DNA from: Bryobacteraceae bacterium | Lineage (GTDB): Bacteria; Acidobacteriota; Terriglobia; Bryobacterales; Bryobacteraceae | Length of the DNA stretch: 35,867 bases | Direction of reading: 5' to 3' | NCBI GenBank assembly: GCA_030041495.1 | Contig: JASHNT010000112.1 | Location: 1-35,867, forward strand | Position numbers and translations under genes: made by a program | Shown: piece by piece, positions 15,661-23,363 of the stretch | Numbering within the stretch: position 1 is the stretch's first letter | Layout of the letters: each line of letters opens with the position of its first letter | Notes under the pieces: generated by a model | Database searches by the model: none | Told to the model about the DNA's origin: nothing | Seen by the model: only the letters and a program-made list of their open reading frames with translations

Positions 15661-16962
15661 TCAGCGATTGAAGGGTAATTCCTGGATCCAATGAAAGTCG
15701 CGGGTGATCAAGGGAAAGGTCATCGCGCGGAGCTTGATGGAAAGAGTGTTTCCGTTCGAGCCGCCGGCGAGGGTCAGATGTTGATCGTCGGGCTGCCACC
15801 ATTGGAAGGTTCCGGCTCCGCCCAGGCGGACGGTATGTTGGTTCGTATCATAAGCCGCGCGGAAGCCGAGCGCCGAATCATCCATTTTCCGGATCATAAC
15901 GTATTGCGGCCCGAATTCTACAAAATGCCAGCGCGAGGGATCCGCGGACTGGTCCCGGCCGTTGCTCAAGAAGCTTTCGACCTCATAATCTCCGTGCAAG
16001 AGGCCGCTGGGTGAATGGTACCTCTGCTGATATTGCTGCCAGCCTCCCCGGATTTGACCGAACAGATCCAGGCCAACGAATGCGACCCATAGGACGGTGA
16101 CGGCGATGCGGACCCAGCGTCGCGTGAAATGCGGAGCGCTTAAATCGGCCGCCGGAGCGGGACGGTTGAGCACCAGAATATTCGCCAGGCGCATGATATC
16201 CGGAGCGGCGAGGAACGCGGCCATCAGCAAGAGATTGGTCGAGAACAGTTTCACTGGGACGTCGTAGCAGAAATTGAGTGCGACGATATTCGCCAACACG
16301 GCGAAGGAGACCAACGCGCCCAGGCTTGCGGTGCGGCGGAAGATGAGCAGCAATCCTCCGGTTGCTTCGGCCGCGCCGGCGAAGATGGTGTAGGCCATCG
16401 ATGCGCCCATGAAGCTCCACAGCACGCCCATGGGAGAGAAATCGCCGAAGCGTTCCGTGAGGCGGCTCAGGTTCGGAGGCCCGAATTGCAGCGGGAAAAC
16501 CTTGGCGAATCCGTAGCCGAACAGCGTGAAGGCCAGCGTATAGCGAACCAGCAAGCGCAGCCAAGCGTGCAGCGCGGTGTAGTTGGGCCGCTTGCGGTCG
16601 AGGATCGACCAGAGGGCCGCGGCGGCCACGGAGAGAATCGCGATGAGAAGATTTTGAATGTAGGCGAGCGTGGTGTCTCCGCTGCCCGTCAGGAAGATGG
16701 TGATCCTTTGGCCGCTAAGGTGAAACACGTGGATCGCGACCCAGGGGCAAATTGCGTTCCACGCGTTAATGATTGGTCGAGCCGGCCAGTAGCCGCCCGG
16801 GATCGCATATATCAGGCTGGTGCGGCCGGTGCTGGGCAGGGCGTAGAGGAAAAAGTAGACGCAGAAGAACCGGAAGGCGATTCGTTGGATCAACGGCCAG
16901 CGCGTCAGCGGCGCTTCTGCGAGCGCCGGTTCCATCGAGACGGAAGTAGCAACGTCGGCCAC
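15661..16962 (-). CDS. DoxX-like integral membrane protein with C-terminal soluble domain
   Basis: GTG 16962 follows GGAGGTAATCTGCC. The 433-residue product has about seven hydrophobic segments, roughly at 27-47, 95-120, 135-155, 185-208, 213-235, 240-262 and 288-306. The central part (FGYGFAKVFPLQFG, later MAYTIFAGAAEATGGLLLIFRR) resembles DoxX/DoxD-type membrane proteins. From about 310 on, the chain is soluble and beta-rich (VRLGGAGTFQWWQPDD, LTLAGGSNGNTLSIKLRAM), perhaps lipocalin-like and outside the membrane. The role is unknown; related proteins are linked to redox or electron-transfer functions, but nothing here proves this. It lies 43 nt upstream of the ankyrin fusion gene on the same strand. 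A good -10 (TATAAT on the minus strand, 16994-16989) lies 27 nt before its start. Confidence 0.65.
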   Translation of the reverse strand: MADVATSVSMEPALAEAPLTRWPLIQRIAFRFFCVYFFLYALPSTGRTSLIYAIPGGYWPARPIINAWNAICPWVAIHVFHLSGQRITIFLTGSGDTTLAYIQNLLIAILSVAAAALWSILDRKRPNYTALHAWLRLLVRYTLAFTLFGYGFAKVFPLQFGPPNLSRLTERFGDFSPMGVLWSFMGASMAYTIFAGAAEATGGLLLIFRRTASLGALVSFAVLANIVALNFCYDVPVKLFSTNLLLMAAFLAAPDIMRLANILVLNRPAPAADLSAPHFTRRWVRIAVTVLWVAFVGLDLFGQIRGGWQQYQQRYHSPSGLLHGDYEVESFLSNGRDQSADPSRWHFVEFGPQYVMIRKMDDSALGFRAAYDTNQHTVRLGGAGTFQWWQPDDQHLTLAGGSNGNTLSIKLRAMTFPLITRDFHWIQELPFNR

Positions 16963-16988
16963 GGCAGATTACCTCCGGAGCGGGCAAC

Positions 16989-16994
16989 ATTATA
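16989..16994 (-). promoter_or_regulatory. Perfect -10 box before the DoxX-like gene
   Basis: TATAAT on the minus strand (16994-16989), 27 nt from the GTG start at 16962. No good -35 lies at 16-18 nt, so activator dependence or a chance match are both possible. Confidence 0.3.
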
Positions 16995-17096
16995 TCGAAC
17001 GGGCGTGCTGACGGATATCGGATGGATGCCCTGGCGGGCGCGGAATCAGGTACTCTAGTCCGTGGTGCGCACACGAAAACTCGAGGAGGGGCTTCG

Positions 17097-17969
17097 ATGA
17101 ATTATTCCAGTTTTAAATGGATCGCGTTGGCAGGCGCGCTGCTTGCCCCGGCGTTCAGCTACGCGGAAATTTCCTGTACGCGCGACGGACTAAGGGCTGC
17201 TACGGAACTCTACATCGCCGCACAAACCAAGGGCGACATTTCCGGCTTGCCGCTGGCCAAGGGGCTGGGTTACGTGGAGAACTTCAAGCCGGTGAGCATC
17301 GGCGAAGGCGTGATCGGGAAGCCGATGAAAATCGACCACCAGCGCAGCCTTCTGGATACGGCGACGTGCCAGACGTACACGGAAGTGGTGGTTTCGGACA
17401 AAACCAACCCGTACGTGCTGGGCACGCGAATGCGCGTGAATCACGGGCTGATCGCGGAGATTGAGATGCTGTGGACCACGACGGGTTATTGGGGATTTAA
17501 CGCCGATAATTACCTGAAATATACGTCCGCCGAGAATTGGGACACCATCCCGGCCGGCCAGCGCGACACGCGCGATTCGCTGGTGGGAGCGGCCAGCGCT
17601 TACCTGGACGCGTTCCTGGAACAGAAGAAAGACCTGGTGCCGTGGGGCCATCCCTGCGAGCGCACCGAAGGCGGCATGCACATCGGCACGGGAGCTCCGA
17701 CCGATTCCTGCGACGTCGGCGTGCCCAGCGGCGTGAACATCGCCAACCGGCATTTTGTGGTGGATGAGACCATCGGGGCCGTGGTGGCTTTCTGCACGTT
17801 CGGCGCCGGTGGACCGAACGGCGGCAGCGGAGCGCCGGATACTCACCTGTTCCGCGTGGAGAACGGCAAGCTGCGTTACGTCCACACCATGACGCATCTG
17901 TTGCAGGCGAACGGCCCGGGCCGCGGGCGAGGGAACGCTAAGGGCGGCCCGCCGGATACCAAGAAGTAA
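17097..17969 (+). CDS. Secreted hypothetical protein, DUF8021-like
   Basis: ATG 17097 follows GAGGAGGGG and begins a clean signal peptide (MNYSSFKWIALAGALLAPAFSYA). A start 25 codons earlier would spoil it. The 290-residue product opens CTRDGLRAATELYIAAQTKG, then SGLPLAKGLGYVEN and IGEGVIGKP. That layout of an N-terminal Cys, a helix and an EN strand is like DUF8021 proteins known mostly from fungi. The pattern suggests an NTF2/SnoaL-like fold, possibly two copies (about 25-140 and 155-265); both readings are inference. Six cysteines remain after export (in SCTR, TCQT, HPCER, DSCDV and FCTF among others). The tail GPGRGRGNAKGGPPDTKK is basic and disordered. It stands alone on the plus strand and converges on the exported Cys-pair gene with 8 nt between stops. 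Confidence 0.65.
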   Translation: MNYSSFKWIALAGALLAPAFSYAEISCTRDGLRAATELYIAAQTKGDISGLPLAKGLGYVENFKPVSIGEGVIGKPMKIDHQRSLLDTATCQTYTEVVVSDKTNPYVLGTRMRVNHGLIAEIEMLWTTTGYWGFNADNYLKYTSAENWDTIPAGQRDTRDSLVGAASAYLDAFLEQKKDLVPWGHPCERTEGGMHIGTGAPTDSCDVGVPSGVNIANRHFVVDETIGAVVAFCTFGAGGPNGGSGAPDTHLFRVENGKLRYVHTMTHLLQANGPGRGRGNAKGGPPDTKK

Positions 17970-17977
17970 CCCGCCAA

Positions 17978-18826
17978 TCACTTCAGGTGTTTGAGGGATT
18001 GCTCATTTTCGAGGCAGATCTCGTCGATGAGATCCGTGTCGACCACGATGCGTTCTTTTAGCGTGACGGTCCACGGCTTGGTGTAAGCCTTGGGATCGTC
18101 GACGGTGACCTGAACCATGAGATGCCCGAAGTCGGGGCGCCGCATCTGCTCTTCGACTCTGGCGGCTTGAGTCAGCACGCTTCCATTCCAATCGATCCAG
18201 GTATCGTCTCGGAATCCGATAGTGTCGATGATGAGGGTATCGCCCGACCATTTCGCCGAGGAATATCCATTGAAGGATGGATTCGGGTCTTTGGGCAATG
18301 GCCGCGCGTCGGTGAAAACCTGGCGGTAGATTGCGTTCATTTCGTCGAGCACGACCAGAAGATTCGGCGTCTGGACGAACCTCAGCAAATGCGGCAGCCC
18401 GTAGGCGCGCAGAAAATTATCGGGGTAGCAGCGGATGTGCGGATCGTCGATGGCCAGATTGTCGGTGCGCTCCTTGACGATCGGAACCAGCCAAGGTTGA
18501 TAGGGCAACCCGCCCGGCAGATCCACGCCGAGGTTGGCCATTTGACGTGAGGCGGTAATGTCGGCGGGATCGCCGGGGGCGTCGGCGGAGTTCTTCGAAC
18601 CCTTCCGGTTGGGCTCAGCCGTGGTCCAGATGCCGGAAAGGTCGGGCTTGCCATCGGCGGTGCGGGGCGCGGGGGCGGACATGTCCACGTTGCCGTCGGC
18701 TTTGCGAGGCACCCCCGCGGTGGGATAGTGCAGCCACTGAGCTGCCAACGGGGTCGAGGCCGGCAGGGCGCTCAGAATGAGGAGAGCCGCGATGCGGACG
18801 ACATACGACTTTGTTTGGAGGTTCAT
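17978..18826 (-). CDS. Exported member of the uncharacterised Cys-pair family, downstream of a Tat dehydrogenase
   Basis: Start set at ATG 18826, where a signal peptide begins (MNLQTKSYVVRIAALLILSA, ending near LAAQ). The frame stays open upstream inside the dehydrogenase gene, but that part is antisense-like noise. The 282-residue product carries QWLHYPTAGVPRKADGNVDM and a second box TADGKPDLSGIW at 57-68, then C133 (RCYPDN) and C271 (EICLENE), its only cysteines, 138 apart. Other family blocks are YRQVFTDARPLPKDPNPSF, AKWSGDTLIIDTIGF, RRPDFGHL and VDDPKAYTKPWTV. WDGD is changed to WSGD. It lies 14 nt after the alcohol dehydrogenase stop with no ribosome site of its own, so translation is probably coupled. 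This is the tightest link of the family to an enzyme in the window. Confidence 0.82.
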   Translation of the reverse strand: MNLQTKSYVVRIAALLILSALPASTPLAAQWLHYPTAGVPRKADGNVDMSAPAPRTADGKPDLSGIWTTAEPNRKGSKNSADAPGDPADITASRQMANLGVDLPGGLPYQPWLVPIVKERTDNLAIDDPHIRCYPDNFLRAYGLPHLLRFVQTPNLLVVLDEMNAIYRQVFTDARPLPKDPNPSFNGYSSAKWSGDTLIIDTIGFRDDTWIDWNGSVLTQAARVEEQMRRPDFGHLMVQVTVDDPKAYTKPWTVTLKERIVVDTDLIDEICLENEQSLKHLK

Positions 18827-18840
18827 GAAGACGACTCGAC

Positions 18841-20181
18841 TCAGCTCATCAGGATCACGGTGGCGAGTTTCGTCCGGTCGGCGGCGTCCTGATAAGCCTG
18901 GCCGGCTTGGTCCAGCGGGTAGGTGCCTTGAATCATGCTCTTGGCATCGATGAGGCCGCGCTCGATCAGCTTCACGATGCGTGGAATGTCGCGCATCATG
19001 TGGAAGCCGCCCTGCTGGCCGGGATGGATGGTGCGGCCGAGCAGCGCCAGGCTGGTGCCGTTGAGCGAGAAATTGCCCTGTACAGCCCCCATGTACATAA
19101 CGTGGCCGCCCATCCGCGTGCACTCCCAGGCCTGCTGCATGGGCAGGATGCCGGTGGGATCGGGGCCGCGCTCCACTTTCGGCGTCGCGTTGTCCTTGCC
19201 GCAAGCGTCGATGGTGAAGTCCGCGCCGCGGGCACTGCTGGCCTGACCGGTAGCGGTCCACGCTTCTCCTCCGGCGAACTTGCGGTCCGTGGGTCCTTTA
19301 CACAGGTCGCGAATCTTTTCGACCAGACCCGCGCCTTCCGCATTCGGGTCGAGGGCGACGGTCGCTCCCAGCTTCAGGGCGAGTTCGCGGCGATAGCGGA
19401 TGGGCTCGACCACGACGACTTGGGTTGCTCCCATCACGCGGCCGGCCTGGACCGCGCCGAGCCCGACCGGTCCAGCGCCGAAAACGACAACATTGGAGCC
19501 GGCTTCGATTTTCATGCGGCACATGCCTGCGGCGAAGCCTGAGGTGAGCTGATCGCCGAGCAGGGACAGCTCGACTGCGGGCACGCTGGTGAACACGGGG
19601 CAGAGGTACTCTTCGGTCACCACCGCGAGTTCACTGGAACCGCCGACGCCCGCCTGCGCCACGACGGCAGCGCCATCCGAGGCGGTTGCGAACGGCGGAA
19701 ATATATCGCCGCCGAAGGTGAACTGGCAGAAGTCGGGATCGCCGTGGAGGCACTGGTAGCACTGGCCGCACTGAGATGTGCCCGCGACTATCACTCTGTC
19801 GCCCTTTTCGACGCGCTTGACCAGCGCGCCGATTTCTTCGACGATGCCGACAGCGGCATGATTGGGAATCTCCACGCGGCCGCGGTTGGCGTTGGGACCA
19901 GTGAGAGGTTGCGGGAGCGCGCGGGGGATGGTGGTGTAACAAGGGGCGCAGGCCTCGATGCGGACCAGCACCTGGCGCGGCTGAATGGGAAGCAAAGTAA
20001 GCTCCTCGACGGAACTTCCTGCCCCGGGCCGCGTGACGTAGGCGCGGAACTTGCGGCCAGCGTTTGAGCCGCGCAGCACGCCGGGGGTCTGCGCTTGCAG
20101 AGCCACGCCGCCGAGGGCCGCGCCGGCCGCTACGGTTTGTCTCACCAACTTCCTGCGGGAGATCGAGGATTTGGATTCCAT
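18841..20181 (-). CDS. Tat-signal zinc-dependent alcohol dehydrogenase (MDR superfamily)
   Basis: A 446-residue medium-chain dehydrogenase. The N-terminus carries a twin-arginine motif S8-R-R-K-L-V followed by a hydrophobic stretch (TVAAGAALGGVALQAQ), so Tat export is predicted; that is rare for an NAD-dependent family. The structural zinc lobe is intact (C138, C141, C144, C152). Catalytic zinc ligands appear to be C81, H108 and, in place of the usual third cysteine, D210 in LLGDQLTSGF, as in some formaldehyde dehydrogenase-like members. The Rossmann motif is GAGPVG at 235-240, and E259 at the end of beta2 predicts NAD over NADP. The H108 box reads NHAAVG rather than GHE. An insert around 290-330 lengthens it past the family norm of about 350-390. 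It is followed after 14 nt by an exported Cys-pair protein. Substrate unknown. Confidence 0.85.
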   Translation of the reverse strand: MESKSSISRRKLVRQTVAAGAALGGVALQAQTPGVLRGSNAGRKFRAYVTRPGAGSSVEELTLLPIQPRQVLVRIEACAPCYTTIPRALPQPLTGPNANRGRVEIPNHAAVGIVEEIGALVKRVEKGDRVIVAGTSQCGQCYQCLHGDPDFCQFTFGGDIFPPFATASDGAAVVAQAGVGGSSELAVVTEEYLCPVFTSVPAVELSLLGDQLTSGFAAGMCRMKIEAGSNVVVFGAGPVGLGAVQAGRVMGATQVVVVEPIRYRRELALKLGATVALDPNAEGAGLVEKIRDLCKGPTDRKFAGGEAWTATGQASSARGADFTIDACGKDNATPKVERGPDPTGILPMQQAWECTRMGGHVMYMGAVQGNFSLNGTSLALLGRTIHPGQQGGFHMMRDIPRIVKLIERGLIDAKSMIQGTYPLDQAGQAYQDAADRTKLATVILMS

Positions 20182-20249
20182 GGGGATTACTATACTTCGC
20201 CGGGACGAGGTGTGTGGCTCGGGGCTAGGCGATAATATCCGGAGAGCGG

Positions 20250-21164
20250 ATGATCTCTTATCGGGGGCTTACATTACGGGAATGGTTGCGCCTGTTTCGC
20301 TGGTGGATGATCCACTTGGGTCCACGGCATGACGTGACGGTTGAAACGTTCAACGGGTTGCTCAGTTTCAGCAACAAGAATTGGCTGATCGGCAAATATC
20401 TGTACGTCAAGAAGCAGCACGAGGAGCATGAGCTGCGCGCGGCCGGCGATCTGCTGATCGAACAGGGTTGGCTGGATAGGTCGCCGGGTGGCAGGACGGT
20501 GGTCAATGCCGGAGCAAATATCGGCATGACTTGTATTGGGTTGATTAAAGCGGGTTATTTCGATGAAGCAATCGCGTTTGAGCCGGATCCGGAAAATTTC
20601 CGGCTTTTGATCACAAATATAGATCGGAACGGCCTCAAAGATCGGATTCAGGCATACCGGCTGGCGTTATCTTCGGCTACCGGCGAGCTGACCTTTGAAC
20701 TCTCTGAGGATAATCCGGGCGATCATAGAGTTCGCGTGCCGGATCGGCCGGCGAACGGGTTTTATGGCGAAGAAAAACGGCGGACCATTGAGGTGCCTGG
20801 TGAAACATTCGACCACTTTTTTCAGGAACACGCTCACCGGGTGGATGCAATCTGGGTCGATATCCAGGGGCATGAAGGGCATTTCTTCCGTGGCGCACAA
20901 GGGGCGTTGAAGAGAGGCATACCCGTTATCACTGAATTGTGGCCATACGGGCTTGCGCGCGCGGGGACGACCCGCGAGGAATTGGTTGAGATTCTCTCTC
21001 AGTTCTTCAGCCACTTCTGGGTCATTGGGAATGAACAGTTCAGGCGGTCTGAGATAGGCCAGCTAGCACAGCTCTTCGATGTGTATTCGGGGCCGCGAAG
21101 TTTTGGGCTTGTATTTTTGGAGCCGCGTCGCCGGCACAGCCCCAGCGGGCCGTCCTTCCAATAG
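20250..21164 (+). CDS. FkbM family methyltransferase
   Basis: A 304-residue SAM-dependent methyltransferase of the FkbM family, which often O-methylates sugars in glycans or natural products. Motif I is VVNAGANIGMT at 84-94, with the acidic E111 in AFEPDPENF. The family box WVDIQGHEGHFFRGA spans 202-216, followed by PVITELWPYG. The N-terminal 60 residues hold an amphipathic and aromatic stretch (LREWLRLFRWWMIH) that may touch the membrane; no signal peptide. ATG 20250 follows GGAGAG. Codon choice looks more AT-rich than in its neighbours (many ATT, GAT and TTT codons), which may mark later acquisition; this was judged by eye only. It stands alone between two minus-strand genes, with 68 nt to the divergent dehydrogenase. 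Confidence 0.88.
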   Translation: MISYRGLTLREWLRLFRWWMIHLGPRHDVTVETFNGLLSFSNKNWLIGKYLYVKKQHEEHELRAAGDLLIEQGWLDRSPGGRTVVNAGANIGMTCIGLIKAGYFDEAIAFEPDPENFRLLITNIDRNGLKDRIQAYRLALSSATGELTFELSEDNPGDHRVRVPDRPANGFYGEEKRRTIEVPGETFDHFFQEHAHRVDAIWVDIQGHEGHFFRGAQGALKRGIPVITELWPYGLARAGTTREELVEILSQFFSHFWVIGNEQFRRSEIGQLAQLFDVYSGPRSFGLVFLEPRRRHSPSGPSFQ

Positions 21165-21189
21165 CTCTTCCTTTTTGCCGCGCCGTCTG

Positions 21190-23319
21190 TCACTTCGGCC
21201 AGTTGCTGACCAGGTTGTTGACGTCCACGCTGCCGATGCCGTTGGCGAAGCTCCAGGTGGTTCCGGCAGCGTAGGCGGGCGTGAAGGTGGTGTCGGAAAC
21301 GGAGAGCGCGCCGCCCCAGGTCGTTCCGAACACGCGTCCGTTGCGCCCGTAATCGACAGTTCCCAGGATGCCGTAACAGTTCTCGATTCCATCGCAGGGC
21401 ATGTCGATGTCTCCTTGCGGGACGGTATGAAACGCGCTGGGTGTGCTGGCCGCCAGAGAGTAGTAGACGTAGTTGGGATTACCTTGCGCTCCGCCCACGT
21501 TCTGGTTCACCAGAGCCTGAACGCCGGCCATCACGGGCGCGGCCAGGGAAGTGCCGCCCACCCCTGTCCAGCCGTAGGGCGGGCCAACGCACGGTTCTCC
21601 GCCGTTCGCCTCATCGCTGAAACACATAATCGAATCGTGCCCCCATATAATTCCCTCGGAGGAGAACATGGAAACGTCGGGGATGTCGCGCACGCCGTCG
21701 CTGGGGATTCCGGCAAGTCCTTTCTGCCAGGGAGGCTTTGGGTAACCTTGGCAGTTACCGCTGGCCACTCCGAAAATAGAGGGCACGCCGGTGGCGCAGT
21801 TGCTGGGGCCCCCGCTTCCTCCGGCGACCTCCACCAGCCCGAAGGTTAGCGCCGTGGAGCTGTTGCAGAAACCGTTGGCGCCATATCCGGTCTGGTAGCC
21901 AAAGTAGCCGGCGACGAAGCTGGAGGCACAAGTATCGTTCCACGGAATTTCGGGAATGTAAGAAAGGGCGGAGCCGTAGGTGGGGCTATTCTGAGAACTC
22001 CAATATTGGCCGGTAGTGCCCGACGCCACATCGCTGAAATCGGTCCCGCCGACGGCGACGTTGTTGGGGGTCGAGGCAAACGCGCTGACGCCGATGCCGT
22101 GGCTGGCTTGAATCCCGCCCGCGTCGCAACTGGCCGCGCCCTCGTCTCCGGCGGCTACGAACACGGAAGCGCCCTCGCTCACCGACTGTTGGTACAGCGC
22201 GTTGATGGCGGCATTCGACGCGGTTCCATTGAACGCCTCACAAATGCCATAGCTAAGGCTCATGACGGCGGGAGGATTGCTCGAGTTCACCAGATTCTGC
22301 ATGGCAATGGTCAGACCGTCGGTGACCGTGTTCACATCAGAACAGGACGTCACAACGATGGCGGCTCCCGGCGCGGCGGCAGTAGCCCATTCGGCATCGG
22401 CGATGGCTTCGATATCGTCCGAGTTGACTCCGGGATCCGTGCAGTTGGAGCTTCCGCTGGGCGGCTGAGGGTGATCCGAGGTAACAGTTCCGCCGTATTG
22501 GGTCAAGCCGAACTCGCGCTGGAAGGTGGTCCAGTCCGAGGTGCGGTACAGGTCGGTGTCTTCGATGACGTAGATGGTCTGCCCTTTACCGGTGATGCCG
22601 CGGCTGAACAGAGGATTGAAGTCGTAGATGGTGGCCAGGTCGGCAGGCACTACCGCCTGGAAGATGGCGCCCGCATAAGGGTAGGTGTACTGGGCGATGC
22701 GGCTCATTTTATGCGGCCGGAAATCGTGCAGCGACACGATGCCGGCGACCGCGGGCGCGAGCGCAGCCGGGATCTGGGGGTCGCTCATGTTGGCATAATG
22801 CCGCACACCGGCGACATCCAGCGCGTGAATCGACGTGTGAAATGCGCGCCGCACCTGGCCGGCATTGCCCGAAAAATCGATAACCATGCCGCTGGGATAA
22901 ATGGAATTGATCTGGAAACCGTGGGATTCGAGCCATTGGGAAATCGTATCCAGATCGGATTTCGCGGAGCCGAACCTCCGGCCGAATTCAGCCGGGCTCA
23001 GCCAGTGATGGTAAAGGGGCGAGTACGGGTCATGCAGCGCGTCCAGGAACACCTGCAGCGCTTGCTCCTGGCGGGCGGAACGCTTGAGCTGAAGCATCAT
23101 GTGATTCATGACCATGCCATCGGAAACTGCGCCGAGATCGTTGGCCTGCGTGGCTTCCGGGCGCGTGTTGCCGGCGAGGGTGATCAGCTTTGACTCGTCC
23201 ACTGGCTCGCGGATCAGGGCTTGCGGGGCTTCCTCGGTTTGAGGCTTCAGGGCAAGTGCGCCCGCCATCAACAGCAGCACGGCCGCAACGGTTCGATGAG
23301 GAAGGCGGATTCGGGACAT
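21190..23319 (-). CDS. S53 family serine-carboxyl peptidase (sedolisin) with pro-domain
   Basis: ATG 23319, five bases after GAGG, begins a signal peptide (SRIRLPHRTVAAVLLLMAG); the frame continues upstream but without a credible start. The 709-residue protein is an exported protease precursor. Residues about 40-195 are a pro-kumamolisin activation domain (HDPYSPLYHHWLSPAEFGRR at 96-115). The catalytic domain runs from about 225 to 705. The Glu-Asp-Ser triad can be placed: E304 and D308 in DIEAIADAEWATAAAPGA, S591 in GGTSLAAPVMAG, with oxyanion D392 in AAGDEGA. Sedolisins are usually active at acid pH. The end (TPAYAAGTTWSFANGIGSVD) is the usual calcium-site region, but the expected calcium-binding Asp residues are only partly recognisable. 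It is divergent from the TIGR03437 protein with only 40 nt between starts. Confidence 0.9.
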   Translation of the reverse strand: MSRIRLPHRTVAAVLLLMAGALALKPQTEEAPQALIREPVDESKLITLAGNTRPEATQANDLGAVSDGMVMNHMMLQLKRSARQEQALQVFLDALHDPYSPLYHHWLSPAEFGRRFGSAKSDLDTISQWLESHGFQINSIYPSGMVIDFSGNAGQVRRAFHTSIHALDVAGVRHYANMSDPQIPAALAPAVAGIVSLHDFRPHKMSRIAQYTYPYAGAIFQAVVPADLATIYDFNPLFSRGITGKGQTIYVIEDTDLYRTSDWTTFQREFGLTQYGGTVTSDHPQPPSGSSNCTDPGVNSDDIEAIADAEWATAAAPGAAIVVTSCSDVNTVTDGLTIAMQNLVNSSNPPAVMSLSYGICEAFNGTASNAAINALYQQSVSEGASVFVAAGDEGAASCDAGGIQASHGIGVSAFASTPNNVAVGGTDFSDVASGTTGQYWSSQNSPTYGSALSYIPEIPWNDTCASSFVAGYFGYQTGYGANGFCNSSTALTFGLVEVAGGSGGPSNCATGVPSIFGVASGNCQGYPKPPWQKGLAGIPSDGVRDIPDVSMFSSEGIIWGHDSIMCFSDEANGGEPCVGPPYGWTGVGGTSLAAPVMAGVQALVNQNVGGAQGNPNYVYYSLAASTPSAFHTVPQGDIDMPCDGIENCYGILGTVDYGRNGRVFGTTWGGALSVSDTTFTPAYAAGTTWSFANGIGSVDVNNLVSNWPK

Positions 23320-23351
23320 GGATGCCTCGCATTTCCACGCGGGCTTCAAAG

Positions 23352-23363
23352 GCATTATAATGC
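23352..23363. promoter_or_regulatory. Palindrome GCATTATAATGC in the divergent S53 / TIGR03437 gap
   Basis: A perfect 12-bp palindrome contains TATAAT on both strands. On the minus strand it suits a -10 for the protease gene (start 23319). On the plus strand it would start transcription near 23368, inside the predicted gene at 23360. It also holds that gene's ATG. Confidence 0.3.
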
